DNA of 64,000 bases, taken from NCBI GenBank assembly GCA_024516155.1, contig JAJJXM010000015.1:1-64000 (forward strand), given 5' to 3'. This stretch comes from Pyronema omphalodes (lineage: Eukaryota; Ascomycota; Pezizomycetes; Pezizales; Pyronemataceae). Below the pieces are notes generated by a model, which made no database searches, had not been told where the DNA came from, and worked only from the letters and a program-made list of their open reading frames with translations. Below are positions 45,537 to 56,183 of this stretch, one piece after another (positions within the stretch are counted from its first letter, which is position 1; every line of letters begins with the position of its first letter). Made by a program: the position numbers and the translations under genes.

Positions 45537-46691
45537 TTAGCTATCGTTGGCCGAGTTAAGGATCCTGAGGATACTGTTACAAGTTAGCAATGATTCTATC
45601 AGAAACATCTCTCCCGCCGTAGCCCAGCTCCCTTGCTTCACGCCACCCTCTCCTGCTAACTACCCTACCCCTTCGCTGACCCACTTCACTCACACCGGAT
45701 AAGGAGTACTTACGCCAAAAACAAGTTAATAATATCGAGGTAAAGGCTGATGGCAGCCATAATCTCCTCCTCGACATGACACTTCCTCATAATCATCTGC
45801 GTATCAAACATGATGTATGCGGAGAACACCACAGCAATTCCCGCGCTGTAAACGAGCTCCACCATAGAAGACTGGAAGAAAAGTCCGACGAAGCCAAAAA
45901 TGACCAAGCCGACAAGCGCACCATACAAGTAACCTCCCCAAGCAGTGATATCATAACTGGTCTGGCAGGCAAACAAAGTGAGCGCCAAGAACAGCGCACC
46001 AGTAATAAACACCGCCTGAAGTACAATCCTAGAATCATAGAAACTGGTGACCACAGCAACAGTATATGCCTCCATAAGGGTAAAGCAGCTCAAGAAAACA
46101 AGGTTCATAGGATAGGATCTGGACTTCCACCACGTTAGACCCAAGAAGATGAAGGATCCGATCATAGAAAGTATCATCATCCAGGTGTTGGTTTGGATAA
46201 AGCCTTTGAAGTCGTTGGACCAAAAGCAAGCACCGCTTAGGGCGGCGGTGGCGGCGAGTTGAACAGTCAATATGGCGTAAACTTTGCGGATGAAGGCTTG
46301 TCGAATATCGAGGGTGGCTTCGGATACCATACCGCCGAATTTGAAGTCGTCGGGAATCTATTTCATTTGTCATGTCAGCTCGGGTTCTCAGGATTCACAA
46401 TCGGGGGTCGCAATATCGCTTGCTTAAGCTCTTCAAGCTGCTTGAGCCAGAAAGCTTAGGAGCTGGAGACCTCCGACAGGTAAAGCGAGGACGCGACATA
46501 TGGAGTAAACTCACGTTGTCTTCCGAACTCCTTGGTACACCACCCCTCAACAAATTTTCATCATCTTGATATGACGGCGGAGGGCGAGTGTAGTTGCTCG
46601 TAGGATCGGCAGCTCCATAATAGTTCTGCGGTCCAGAGGGGCCATCGACAGGCTCGCTAGTTGGTACGGGTGCGTATTTCGGAGCAGCCAT
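45537..46691 (-). CDS. bxi1: BAX inhibitor-1 family protein (Bxi1-like)
   Basis: Three exons: 46691-46515, 46357-45714 and 45573-45537, with donors GTGAGT and GTAAGT and acceptors AATAG and ACAG; phases agree and give 285 residues. The N-terminal 60 residues are Pro/Tyr-rich and cytosolic (KYAPVPTSEPVDGP, YTRPPPSYQDDENL). Seven hydrophobic segments follow, from VYAILTVQLAATAALSGACF to the last exon (AILRIL). The family signature is present near the end: IMFDTQMIMRKC and ISLYLDIINLFLAILRIL. Bxi1/BI-1 proteins sit in the ER and vacuole membranes, act as pH-sensitive calcium leak channels and modulate the unfolded protein response and cell death. The tiny 37-bp last exon is easily missed by annotation. 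Confidence 0.93.
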
Positions 46692-47380
46692 TATTGCTAT
46701 GTTGCGGTGGAGATATGGTTGTTCACTGCAGTTGTTTGGTGGTGTTTGTCGGTGGTGATGACAGTGGGTGGAGAACTAGGAAGGGGTGGATGTCGGATGA
46801 GGCACAGCTCTAAACTTGAACAAGCCTTAGCGTTGCAGGTTGCATCATGGCTCATGTCCAAGCCTTCAAGGGCATGGGGTGTTCGACTTGCCGCGGTTGA
46901 CGGGATGGAATATACGCGCAGACTCTGTAACAGCCGGGGATCGGAATATCACGTGTGGCATGGTTGAGGCGGAGCAATATGGAGTGCAGTAACTACATAT
47001 ACCGCTTTGTTACACGAAGAGCTCAGCCTCAACTGATGCAAAGAGCATCAAGTCTGCGGATATATGCGCAGCATGGCACCATACCTGAGATATGTGCAAG
47101 AGTGACGAGTATCCAATGAGGTAGTGTACGATATTTCTGTTTATTCCTCGTAGATGACCAGACAAAACAAAACCTACAATGTATGTACAAAGAACAAATA
47201 AAATGAAAACCCAGATCAAATCTTCAACGCCATCCTAAACCTACGCCGTGTAATGTAAACATAAACGAAAAAAGCAGACCGTGACAAAAAGGGGTTACAT
47301 AGATCTAATTCAGTATCGATGCTATCCGTCCCAAAAGAAAAAGCTCTACTCTTCTAATACTGCAAGCAATGAGAGCAAAT
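46692..47380. other. Spacer between bxi1 promoter and the Ppn2-like gene end
   Basis: Carries the bxi1 promoter and the 3' region of the phosphoesterase gene; both genes run on the minus strand. Short frames only. Confidence 0.55.
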
Positions 47381-48700
47381 TTACCCTCGCTTGACCTCTC
47401 TACAGTTAACGGAAACGATTTTAGGATTCTTCGACGATGAACAAACAATGAAAGCAGTCAACTTGCCCCCGCGAACACAGTTGGTGTCTAACCCCTTCGA
47501 CAACGGTCGGATATCTAGACCTCGCGCCGCATAGTGCCCGTATCTGCAGAACATTAGCGAGCCGTTTTCAAGCCTGCCACTGGTCGGGTCGCAACTCACA
47601 TTACAGTCTTTTGCTCTTTTGCCTTAGCCTCGAACCGGTTCCAGAGCTTCGCCCAATGCATTCCATCTGTATCATCGCTCGGGACTCGAAGCTTAGAATC
47701 GATGGAACGCATGTTCATGAGCGCAAAAGGATCCTGCGTTCACATTAGCCAATCGCCCTATAGCTCAATCGTCTCATTCGATGCGCAAAGTCTCATACCT
47801 GGTTCTCCAACTCAATCCCTTGGACCAACCCAGCATGCACAACCGCAATATTACCAAGTCCCATAACATCATTGGCTTTAAGAATTAAAGGACAACCATC
47901 CAAGTACTCCGCCTGCTTTTTTGAAAGATTTCTCGCAAGCTTCTTCTCCTTCTTCATCCCCTTTACATGGATTTCGTCCTTTTTTTCCTCCTCCTCGATA
48001 CCAGCACGCGCATGTAATCGGTGGTAGTGTAGCAAGATCCTATCGTCATGGTTTCCTCTAACACAGCTCGCTTCTTCCTTCCGTGCAAAATCGATAACCT
48101 TCAAGGAATCGGGTCCTTTATTTACCATGTCTCCGGTGAATACAAGGTGGTCGTTTTTCGAGTTGTAGTCTATTTCATGAAGAAGATCTCGCACTGCGCT
48201 TTGTCAGTAGTTGGCCCGGGCGAGGTGATACACAGGCGATCAAATCAGGGGGATCTGTGAGGGAGGCGGGAAAACGCACACTCCTTGTACATCCCATGTA
48301 CATCCCCAATAAACACCAATCTCTTCTCCTTCGCGTCGTTTTCTCTGGGAACATATTTCTCCGGAATTTCAGCCAGCTGTTTGTACCCAAGTAGTTTTGC
48401 ATGGTGCAAGCCGACGTTTGGTAATGCTAAAACCTCGTCGGGTTTGAACGGAGCTGGAGTGCAGTAGTAGCTGTGCATTCCGACTGTTACGACACCGAAA
48501 AGAATGGCGTAAAGCATTACTCGTAGCAAGCAGCGACCACGAATTGTTTGCGGAGTTGTCGCGGGAATGGGTAATAAAGGCGATTTTTCGAATTGCGACT
48601 CAAGCAACGACTTGGGGCTTTGTTGTTTTTGTTGCTGTTGTTGCTGCTGTGCCAATCGTTCTTGTTGCGCAGCGGCGCCAGGGTAGGTGTTACTCGACAT
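47381..48700 (-). CDS. Membrane-anchored calcineurin-like phosphoesterase (Ppn2-like)
   Basis: Four exons: 48700-48280, 48193-47799, 47733-47600 and 47543-47381, introns of 86, 65 and 56 bp; the product is 370 residues. I chose donor GTGCGT for intron 1 because it alone keeps frame. The N-terminus is Gln-rich (QQQQQQQKQQ), then one TM helix (about 57-78, CLLRVMLYAILFGVVTVGMH), a type II layout. Metallophosphatase motifs are complete: GDVHG (132-136), GDMVNKGPDS (161-170), GNHDD (187-191), HAG (about 260) and YGHYAARGL. The closest known protein is yeast Ppn2, a zinc-dependent vacuolar endopolyphosphatase, so polyphosphate cleavage is the likely role. An inserted Glu/Lys-rich loop (IEEEEKKDEIHVKGMKKEKK) follows GNHDD. 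Confidence 0.9.
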
Positions 48701-50799
48701 TGCTGTTGTTTGTGTTGTATATGTATCGTTGTTTAATGTAGTATTAATTGTGGGGTTGCGTGGGAAATCGAAGTGAGTGACTTTCTCGGTGAAGCGCAAA
48801 CAGACCAGAGCGAGGTATGAATGTATGTTCGAAGCGGCGCGCTCGGGGTGATTAATGTACGTGGAGGTTCCCCGAATTGTTGCAGCAGGCGGGTCAACCT
48901 TGACTCGTGCTCCCCTACGATCTGCGTTCAGCTAGCTGAAAGTCGAAGAGCTGTTGGTTTGTCTGTGACGCAAGCCGCGCAGAAAAAACAAATTCCCAAG
49001 TTCGAAGAATGAGTGGTCGTAACTGGAAGTTGTTGAGCGAAAGTGAATTGTACCGCGCCGCTTGGTACCTCGAGAAACTTTGGTGACTGTGTGATACTTC
49101 CAGCGCGTGGGTGGGGGACAGTCTTATAAAAGCTGTGGTTGCAATTCGGCCAGTCGCACCGCCCGTCATGCTTTATGCAGTAGCACGAGTAGTCCGTAGT
49201 CACTTTGATTGGCCTCTGAGCGAAACCGCCGTGCATCACGTAACAATGTTGCTCCCACAACATACCGAACCCCAGGTTCCGAAGGCAAATTGGTAGCGTC
49301 GCTTGTCGCTCTAGTTTTTCTTTTCTTTTTTTTGCTCTCCAAATTTCCCTTTTCGTTCGTGAGTTATGAGGTTTTTATTCATCTCCATCCCACCGAAGCT
49401 TCCCAGGATTCTGCGTGATGCTCATCAAGCAAACAAACTCCCCGGGCTTTATCAGCAAAAAAGCTTATTTCCAATGCACCCGAGGATTCTCACATGGGGG
49501 TGCACAATTGTCTCAGCCTTCCACCCTTGAAACTGACCGGGGAAAAGCTTTGCAAAGCTTATTACCTGTTGGTTGATCCAATAGACTACCATCCGCAGCT
49601 TCTCCCTAAGATATCACGTCCCGGGGATGGGCCATGCCTGGGCCTGTCTTGATAGGGGAGAGGACGGGACATCATTTGACAGAAATGGCAGTAGGGAACA
49701 GTGTCCACCCGCGCATAGATCCAGGGAATTGAATTTGTGGAGCGCCTGCATGAAGCTCTTTAAGTGAACACACGACACTTACGACGCTCAGCTCCTGAAG
49801 CTGGCATGATATCCATATCCTTGCCATTACTCGATTGATTGACACTAGGATTCGTAACTGCTCACGATACCAACTTCCCAAGTCGCTCATATGGATGGTT
49901 GATACCGAAAAGGGGTTGCAGTCGTGTTGTCTATCGTATTATACGTGACGTACACATTCCAATTATTGATTTGTCTAGGAGAATACTCATCATGATAGTC
50001 GCCGAAGACAACCCATAAGGATACTTCAATGTTGACTCAACAACATTCCCTCAACACAGTATCGAAACCGAAGCTCGAAGCCCAAAAGCGTTCGGCAAGT
50101 TCCAGTAAAGCTCGGTGCGAGAGATGGTACGCGAGATAACTTGCTACTCACCGGAGATCCGCACTGATCCGATGGAGGCCGAAGAGTAACGAGGAAAGGC
50201 ACGAGAAAAGGTACAAGACCAGGTGCTATATTCGAATCGCCGAGCGTATCGGTGGCATATCCGCACTTCCTCATCGGCATTAGATCGAACGCATCATGGT
50301 ATCGCATCAAGTGCAGTAGCTGGTGCTATTATTGCACTCAGAAGTCATCGGTAAGCATCTCATTAGTGGTATGACAGTAAGGTCAGTGATGATGGTGGAC
50401 AGTGGTTACACTCATCCCTCATGTCCACACCAGGGTATGATTTATTTCTTTCAGGAGCACTGTACGATATTTTCAGCCTTAAGTGCCCTGCATACTGACT
50501 TCCGAGGACCGCAATGTGGACTTTTCGCCGGGTATGGGGTAAATGACCGGGATGCGGCGAGTTACGGGACTGCAAGCAATAAATAAGCCTTTTTGCCAAG
50601 CCTCGCGTATGCTGGGTTGAAGATCGTTGCCGTGGTCCGGGCCGAATGTCGATCGCGGGGAGCCCGGGGAGCAGGTTGCATTCCATTTCCTTGCTACCCG
50701 CTGGCTTCAATTATTCGTCACCACACCCATCGCTCAACAACTCTGTCAGGTATCTGAGTCTTTAGTTGTGTATTTGTATTCGGATTCCCGTCGACGATA
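48701..50799. other. Intergenic, 2.1 kb
   Basis: The left end is the Ppn2-like promoter. The rest holds only short frames such as 49672-49890 and 50026-50310 (minus), which have a few protein-like stretches but no domain. No gene called. Confidence 0.5.
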
Positions 50800-51201
50800 A
50801 TGATGATGACGCTATTGATGATTATGATAGGAGTGGTTGTGCCTCTATGTAAGTCTGTCCTAGGAGATATAAGTCAGCCAAAGTTGCAGTCAACACACAA
50901 TACCGTTACTCTGGAGATTTATGTTATTCTGGATGCAGCTTCTAACAGTATCACTCGTCTTTCGTACTATCGGACCGAACGTGCTTCATCGAACACAGAA
51001 GAGAAACACTTCTGGAACCGGTTACATACCAGGCCGTCATTTGCATCCATGCACACGAAAAGCTTCCGAGCAGACTACAATAGCCCCAGGCTCGGGTTTC
51101 GACAAATACAAAAGAGCTTTCAACAAGACAATCTGGTCGTTAAAGAACATGATTCGAAGGTATTAAAACTTAATCGCAGGTTGATCGTAAACTTTCATTA
51201 G
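50800..51201 (+). CDS. Doubtful small secreted protein
   Basis: A frame begins at triple ATG (50800) with a hydrophobic start (MMMTLLMIMIGVVVPLCKSV) that could be a signal peptide. Two readings compete. Unspliced, 133 residues follow with no recognisable content. Alternatively the GTAAGT at 50848 could be a donor joined to an acceptor CTAACAG (ending 50949), switching to another frame that reads FRTIGPNVLHRTQKRNTSGT ... FDKYKRAFNKTIWSLKNMIR before stopping near 51166. The second reading looks more like a folded protein, but its branch point is weak. Neither is secure and the product is unknown. Confidence 0.25.
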   Translation: MMMTLLMIMIGVVVPLCKSVLGDISQPKLQSTHNTVTLEIYVILDAASNSITRLSYYRTERASSNTEEKHFWNRLHTRPSFASMHTKSFRADYNSPRLGFRQIQKSFQQDNLVVKEHDSKVLKLNRRLIVNFH

Positions 51202-52870
51202 AAGATGCGAAATCAGAAAAGGTGGAGGTGGAGAGAGAGAATCGTGGAGTTGATAGAAAACATGGAGATGGCACAATCATTCGTAGCACGGCACGGATGC
51301 ACTAAAGCAATTGTGTGGCCTTGGCAACTTGACCCATTGTGCCGGTTCACCAAGCATACAATGCACAAAAATCTACTGTGCAGGAGACCCTGAAGCTGAA
51401 ATACCCTACAGAAACGGTAACGCAAAACCAAAACCCCCATACCAAACGACACCTTGCGTCTATTTCCCCTCGACGTGTCGCCAGTACCTTTCGACAATTC
51501 ACTTCTTCCGAAGACTTTATAGTTGAATAGGGAGAGTTGAAAGTGGTACTACACGCTTTTCTTACTGTTTGAACACTCCCGGCATGATACAGCTATTATA
51601 CGTCTCGCCACTTTGGAACAGTTCACTCACAGCTTGAAGCATGGGTATTCAATAATAAAGCAACGGTAAGACAATTTAGTGATTCAGGAGATTATTCACG
51701 TCATTTAATTGAAAATAGAAGGCTTGCACAGATGGGATAGGTACACACAAATAAACGTAAGAAATAGAGGAAACCTGACCAGTTTGATTAACCCTACAGA
51801 AAAATTAGGTTCCCAATAACGGATCCCAGCTCCCCAAGAAGAACAAATTACGATTTACTCTTATCCATCTCACTACTTCTTGGGGCTCTCGTTGAATCTA
51901 TCCCGGTGTTAGTTCAACCCTCCTTCCGCCAGTGTGAACTGAACCCACTGAGCGATCCTGCGTTATGAACCTTATACGGTCTTTTTTGGACCCAGCTATC
52001 CAGATTGTTCAAGATGACTGCCCAACTAGTCCCCATATAAATGTGAGTCACCTTTTGCGTCCTCTTCAATGCATTTCATGGGCTCTTTTCCTACCCGAGG
52101 ATTTTTATGAATCATCGTTTTTTATTACATAAAGAATCTCTGGCTTTGAGCTTTGAGGGTTGCACGGGGTAACTTGAATACCCTCAAGGGGATTTTTGGT
52201 TAAAGACTGAATTGCCAATCAAGGCCTAAAATCCAAACCCTACACGTGACTGAATATTTAATGGTGAAAGGGTGTTTCCGTGTGATATCACGTGAGGCTC
52301 ACTCGCTATACCACGTACGGCGTGGTGGTTGATTACTTATCATCACTATGGTTTACCGCGGTGACTGGCAGATTATCATCCGAAAAAAGTATATCTTTGA
52401 ACATATGTGTGCTGTTTCTATTCTGTGTTTTGATAAGGCTTTCCGTATGGACTCTGAGGCTGGTTAAACTGTCATGATGATCGAACTCGGATATGCAGGC
52501 TTTCCAGCACCATTTGTCGCCCCTCACGAGCTGGAAGATATATCCCCAAAGGCGACTTCATAATTTGCAGCTTGATCGACTGCAGAAAAAATGAATGATA
52601 CGTTGGGTCCAGAAGGGTTTGAATCCTGGCAGAGGATTTGAGGCCGGATAATCTGAAATATGGAGGTAAAAATAATCTTCCAATGTAGTTGTCATCATGT
52701 ATAAGCCAAAATGAGTTACTACCAGGACGCGGGAACAAATCCATCATGACTGCAAGTTAAATTCATAGATACCCTAGTTTAAGTAAGAGTACAATAATAA
52801 AGCCCGTAATAAGATAAGCCCAACATTATACGTATCATCATCTCTCCCACACAATAACCCTCTTTCCGAA
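51202..52870. other. Intergenic, 1.7 kb
   Basis: No gene supported. A degenerate tRNA-like piece on the minus strand near 51895-51962 was rejected. Short frames are present on both strands. Confidence 0.5.
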
Positions 52871-53419
52871 TCATAAACCCCTGCTATACCGTAGCAGTCC
52901 TTGTACTTCATCCGCTTTCTTTGACCGTCTTTCAAAGAACCGAGATATTTTTCTCCTCAACGAAAGTGAATTCTGCGCCCGCTCCTTCCCATCCTGTCGT
53001 TCAAGCCGATCCTCAAATTTTCCACATTCATCGTCTTCAAACCTCTCAATCCTGTCCATATCGACCGTGTCACAAGAATGCCCCGAAAGGCTGCCAAATA
53101 TCTTACTCAAACGATGCCTGAGTTTCTGTTTCGAGGATCCTTGCGAAATTGAATGATATTTTATGGATGAAATAGAAGGCGAGTGTCGGCATGTAGCTAA
53201 TGGATAACCGGCACGTTGTTGCTGGGCTTGAGGTGAGACGGCAAGTCGTGCTGAGGAAGAATACAAAGAAAATTTACTTCGTGTTTCGATTGCATGTTGG
53301 TTATTGTAATACTTTTCAACTGTTTTAGGATTTGCAAGGCGAGCTGGTGGGAGAGCCTCGGAGCTGGAGCAATATAAGAGGTAGAGGTCCAGCTCTGATA
53401 TTTCCAATGGTATCGTCAT
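52871..53419 (-). CDS. Small basic disordered orphan protein
   Basis: ATG at 53419, 182 codons. The start overlaps the stop of an upstream 66-codon frame (ATGA), so the true N-terminus may lie further upstream. The N-terminal part reads EISELDLYLLYCSSSEALPP; the middle is Ser/Gln-rich, and the C-terminus is strongly basic and amphipathic (KQKLRHRLSKIFGSLSG; LRRKISRFFERRSKKADEVQ). No signal peptide or known domain. The basic ISRFFERRS segment resembles ISRLLRKST in the next small frame (53762-54010), which hints at related proteins. Likely nucleic-acid or membrane-surface binding, but that is inference from charge only. Confidence 0.55.
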   Translation of the reverse strand: MTIPLEISELDLYLLYCSSSEALPPARLANPKTVEKYYNNQHAIETRSKFSLYSSSARLAVSPQAQQQRAGYPLATCRHSPSISSIKYHSISQGSSKQKLRHRLSKIFGSLSGHSCDTVDMDRIERFEDDECGKFEDRLERQDGKERAQNSLSLRRKISRFFERRSKKADEVQGLLRYSRGL

Positions 53420-53616
53420 TGTTGGAGGTGCTGAACTTGCGGTGGTGGATTTGTGGGGTTGTAGGCTTGTAGCGTGAAGGGGCGTTGGTCATGAGGATGA
53501 GGTGGCGAGGGTATAGAACGCGGGAGAGGTTCGATCCTAAGCATAGGGAGGTGGTTCAACTCGACAACACTGGGCTGCGACATGCAGTTTATTTGGTGAT
53601 GGTGCTCTTTTGACAT
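53416..53616 (-). CDS. Upstream 66-codon frame overlapping the 53419 start
   Basis: A true ATG at 53616 opens a Pro/His-rich frame (IPSPPHPHDQRPFTLQAYNP) that ends in TGA within the ATGA of the next start. It may be a translated upstream ORF, or the real N-terminus joined by an intron or frameshift I could not resolve: no donor/acceptor pair with the right phase stood out. Confidence 0.35.
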   Translation of the reverse strand: MSKEHHHQINCMSQPSVVELNHLPMLRIEPLPRSIPSPPHPHDQRPFTLQAYNPTNPPPQVQHLQQ

Positions 53617-53761
53617 CCTATTTCCAGAAACGCGATCTGATCACCTGATGTCATAAAAGTCAAAAAGAACATGATAGAAATGCAAGATTGAATTACAAAA
53701 AAAAGCACAAGATCAGAAACTAGAGCAACTTCAGGACAACGATGTAAGCTCCTATGGTCAT

Positions 53762-54010
53762 TCACTCCTTTGTCCCAGAATACGGTCCAATATGCACCCT
53801 CTTGCTTGGATTAGCCTTATTGCTTGGATTAGCCTTATCTTTCACACGTTTATTCTTCTGATTCCTATCAGTTGATTTCCGCAATAATCGCGAGATAGCG
53901 CTCCTGAAACGATCACCTCGCCCATCGGAAAGCTTTTGATAGTCTTCTCTATGGCGTGGTAGGAGTTCCGCTGGCAGCATTGAAGATTTATCTGAAGTTG
54001 GAGGTGACAT
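53762..54010 (-). CDS. Small basic protein, 82 residues
   Basis: ATG at 54010. The sequence MSPPTSDKSSMLPAELLPRH is followed by a basic amphipathic stretch (RFRSAISRLLRKSTDRNQKN) and a Lys/Asn-rich tail with a tandem duplication (KANPSNKANPSK, from an 18-bp direct repeat at about 53808-53843). No homologue recognised. It is a small frame, so the call rests mainly on the true ATG, its charge pattern and similarity of layout to its neighbours on the same strand. Confidence 0.35.
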   Translation of the reverse strand: MSPPTSDKSSMLPAELLPRHREDYQKLSDGRGDRFRSAISRLLRKSTDRNQKNKRVKDKANPSNKANPSKRVHIGPYSGTKE

Positions 54011-55509
54011 GGTTTTGTGCAATATTTTTCAGTTTACCGGAGGTGCAGATTTTTGACAGGGATTTCCAAATGGTTAAGATGATGCTGCACAATGAGAAGC
54101 GGGAAGGTTTATAATCCAGGAGCCGGAGACGTTACGGCACTTAATATTTGGATAATAATTGAAATTCATGTGCTTCAGGTTAATTCTACTGTGGTAGTGA
54201 TGATTTGGGTTTCTATAGCATGTTACAATTTTTGGGTCATGCGAGAGGATGGGAGTGCAAAGATTAGCGAGTAATCGTAAGCGAGCCTAAAATGATTGGG
54301 CGCATCCCTAAATCGACTTTGCGAGACAGACACCACAACACAGACTAATTTTTAAATAGTATCGTAGAAGACTGGGGGTTACTCCGAGCGACACGATTGT
54401 GATGTAAAAATAAGCTTCGATAATCATCAAGAAAGTCACGCAATGCGTACACCACACTTGGCATGAGGGAAGACGGGTTCAAGCAAAAGTATGCAATTTA
54501 AAATTTCATAACTTTTGATGAATCAAAGCCTAAAGGGCTCCGTGGTGTTATTATACCAAAGCCTGTATATATCATCACCCCTACAGCTGGATTTGCGTTC
54601 TGCACTTTGGAGCCATTCTATCACGTAAAATGTGCTATGTAGCTGGTCGAAAATACCTAATGCTGGGGATAATATTCTTCCCATTCCTTCCTTCTTCTTC
54701 ACAACAAACAGCAGTAGTACAACTAATTTCTGTTCCAGAAGGTAAACAACCCTACCAATACCGTGCTCAACCAGATCCAAGGCTATAGTTCAAAAGAAAA
54801 ACCCCAAGCCACCAAACCAACGTAAAAATTGATTACAAACACCGTTTTCCTACCCAATTACGGCAATGATATGTGTGTCTAAACAACACAGAATATTCTT
54901 TTTCGTCGATGGGATAGTCATCTTTATCTTGATTCTGCCTCGAGCGCATATCTTTTCCTTTGCTTACAAGTTTACTTTCAAGTGGGTGTGATGTTGATGT
55001 TCAATAACGTTCATTAGAACTGTTCGATTGTTACTGTAAGCCGTTAACTTTTCACGAGTTTGTAATTTCTGCATAGACGGTTTGCAAAGTCAAATAGTCA
55101 ACGGTATCATGAAATGTCGAATTGAACGCTTGGTTGTAATACCTGGGCCTCGTGGCGTATGTAAATGCAGTATGTGTTTTGTTTTAATCCTTAGAACCGA
55201 TTGGAAATCATTGTAATACACTGATCATTGATCAAGTATTCAAATCTCACATTTCAAACTGTGATGTATGTTAACCTTGAAATGCGCAGTAGAGGAAAGT
55301 ACAATATGGAAGAAATTCGAGGACAATTAAAGCCTAAGCCCGCGATTTATAATGACAAGGCCAATCAGCCAACCCACAATGCTGAGTGAAAATGTTAAAA
55401 AGCTTCATCCTTTCCTCCTTCATCAATCATTAAGCCCCTTCTTTCAACACAGAAACCTTCCTGCGCTTGTAAATAGGGCCCGATACAGGGTGAAACTCTG
55501 TATGTTTTT
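54011..55509. other. Intergenic, 1.5 kb
   Basis: No supported gene. The frame at 54523-54780 (minus) begins with an alternative codon and is not called. Confidence 0.5.
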
Positions 55510-56183
55510 CTACTCCTCCTCCTCCTCCTCCTCCTCTTTCTCCCCCTCCTCTTCATATTCCTGCTCCTTCTCCGACTCATCCCCATGTTCCAATTTCCCT
55601 CTCTTCTTCTGCGCCTTTGGTTCTTGTCTGGTGTGAACTTTATCCCTATTCTCCGCCTCCCATTTCCTCTTCTCTTCCTCAATCTCCAAGTTGAATAGTC
55701 GCCAGCGTTCATCCGATTCCCGCCGCTTACGCCTCTTCAAAGCTTTACTCTCTTCAGGCAACAACTCCTTATCCCTTTCGCCCACCAATAGACGAGGAAT
55801 AGCACGCACACCAGTACTCATGCTACGACTCAAACGAGCCCTTACACTTTCCCTCTGGTCTTTTGAAACTTCCGACTTTCTCTAATTCGTAAGAATAAAG
55901 CATTAGTAACCATCAAGATAAATTACCACGGCCTTAGCATGGAGATACTTACACCCCTACGAATGAGATTGAGAAGTTTCTGTGACTTGCTTCTTTTGAG
56001 CAATGGGGTCTTTGAAAACGAGACGTCACGGAAGTCCGTAGTGATTGCATTATTTTGCCTGCCTGATAGTAGCCCAACTACGCTATTTCCATCGCTTGTT
56101 GTGGGTCGACTGCTGAATGGGCTCTGATTGTACTGGTCGGCGAGAGGGTCCGGGTTGCTGAACGGAGTATTCGCGAAAGGCAT
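55510..56183 (-). CDS. Two-exon highly charged orphan protein with poly-Glu tail
   Basis: Exon 1 is 56183-55953 (ATG in a good context, CCATGCC), intron 55952-55882 (donor GTAAGT, acceptor ATTAG, 71 bp), exon 2 is 55881-55510; phases agree, 200 residues. Exon 1 encodes a disordered Asn/Ser/Pro segment (MPFANTPFSNPDPLADQYNQ) ending with LLKRSKSQKLLNLIRRG. Exon 2 is basic (RKSEVSKDQRESVRARLSRS, KALKRRKRRESDERWR), then a helix (LFNLEIEEEKRKWEAENRDK) and a Glu-rich terminus made of a CTC-type trinucleotide repeat that runs to the stop. Such acidic/basic block proteins are often nuclear. Family unknown. Confidence 0.65.

Noticed and set aside
45776..46138. 120-codon plus-strand frame
   Set aside because: Antisense shadow of the well-supported bxi1 exon 2.
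51895..51962. Minus-strand GCTCAGTGGGTTCAGTTCA resembling a tRNA D arm
   Set aside because: No complete cloverleaf: the T arm (GGGTTGAACTAAC) does not pair. At most a decayed tRNA or chance.
55395..55712. Arg-rich minus frame and Ser-rich plus frame in the same place
   Set aside because: Other-frame readings of the trinucleotide repeat that encodes the poly-Glu tail of the 55510-56183 gene.
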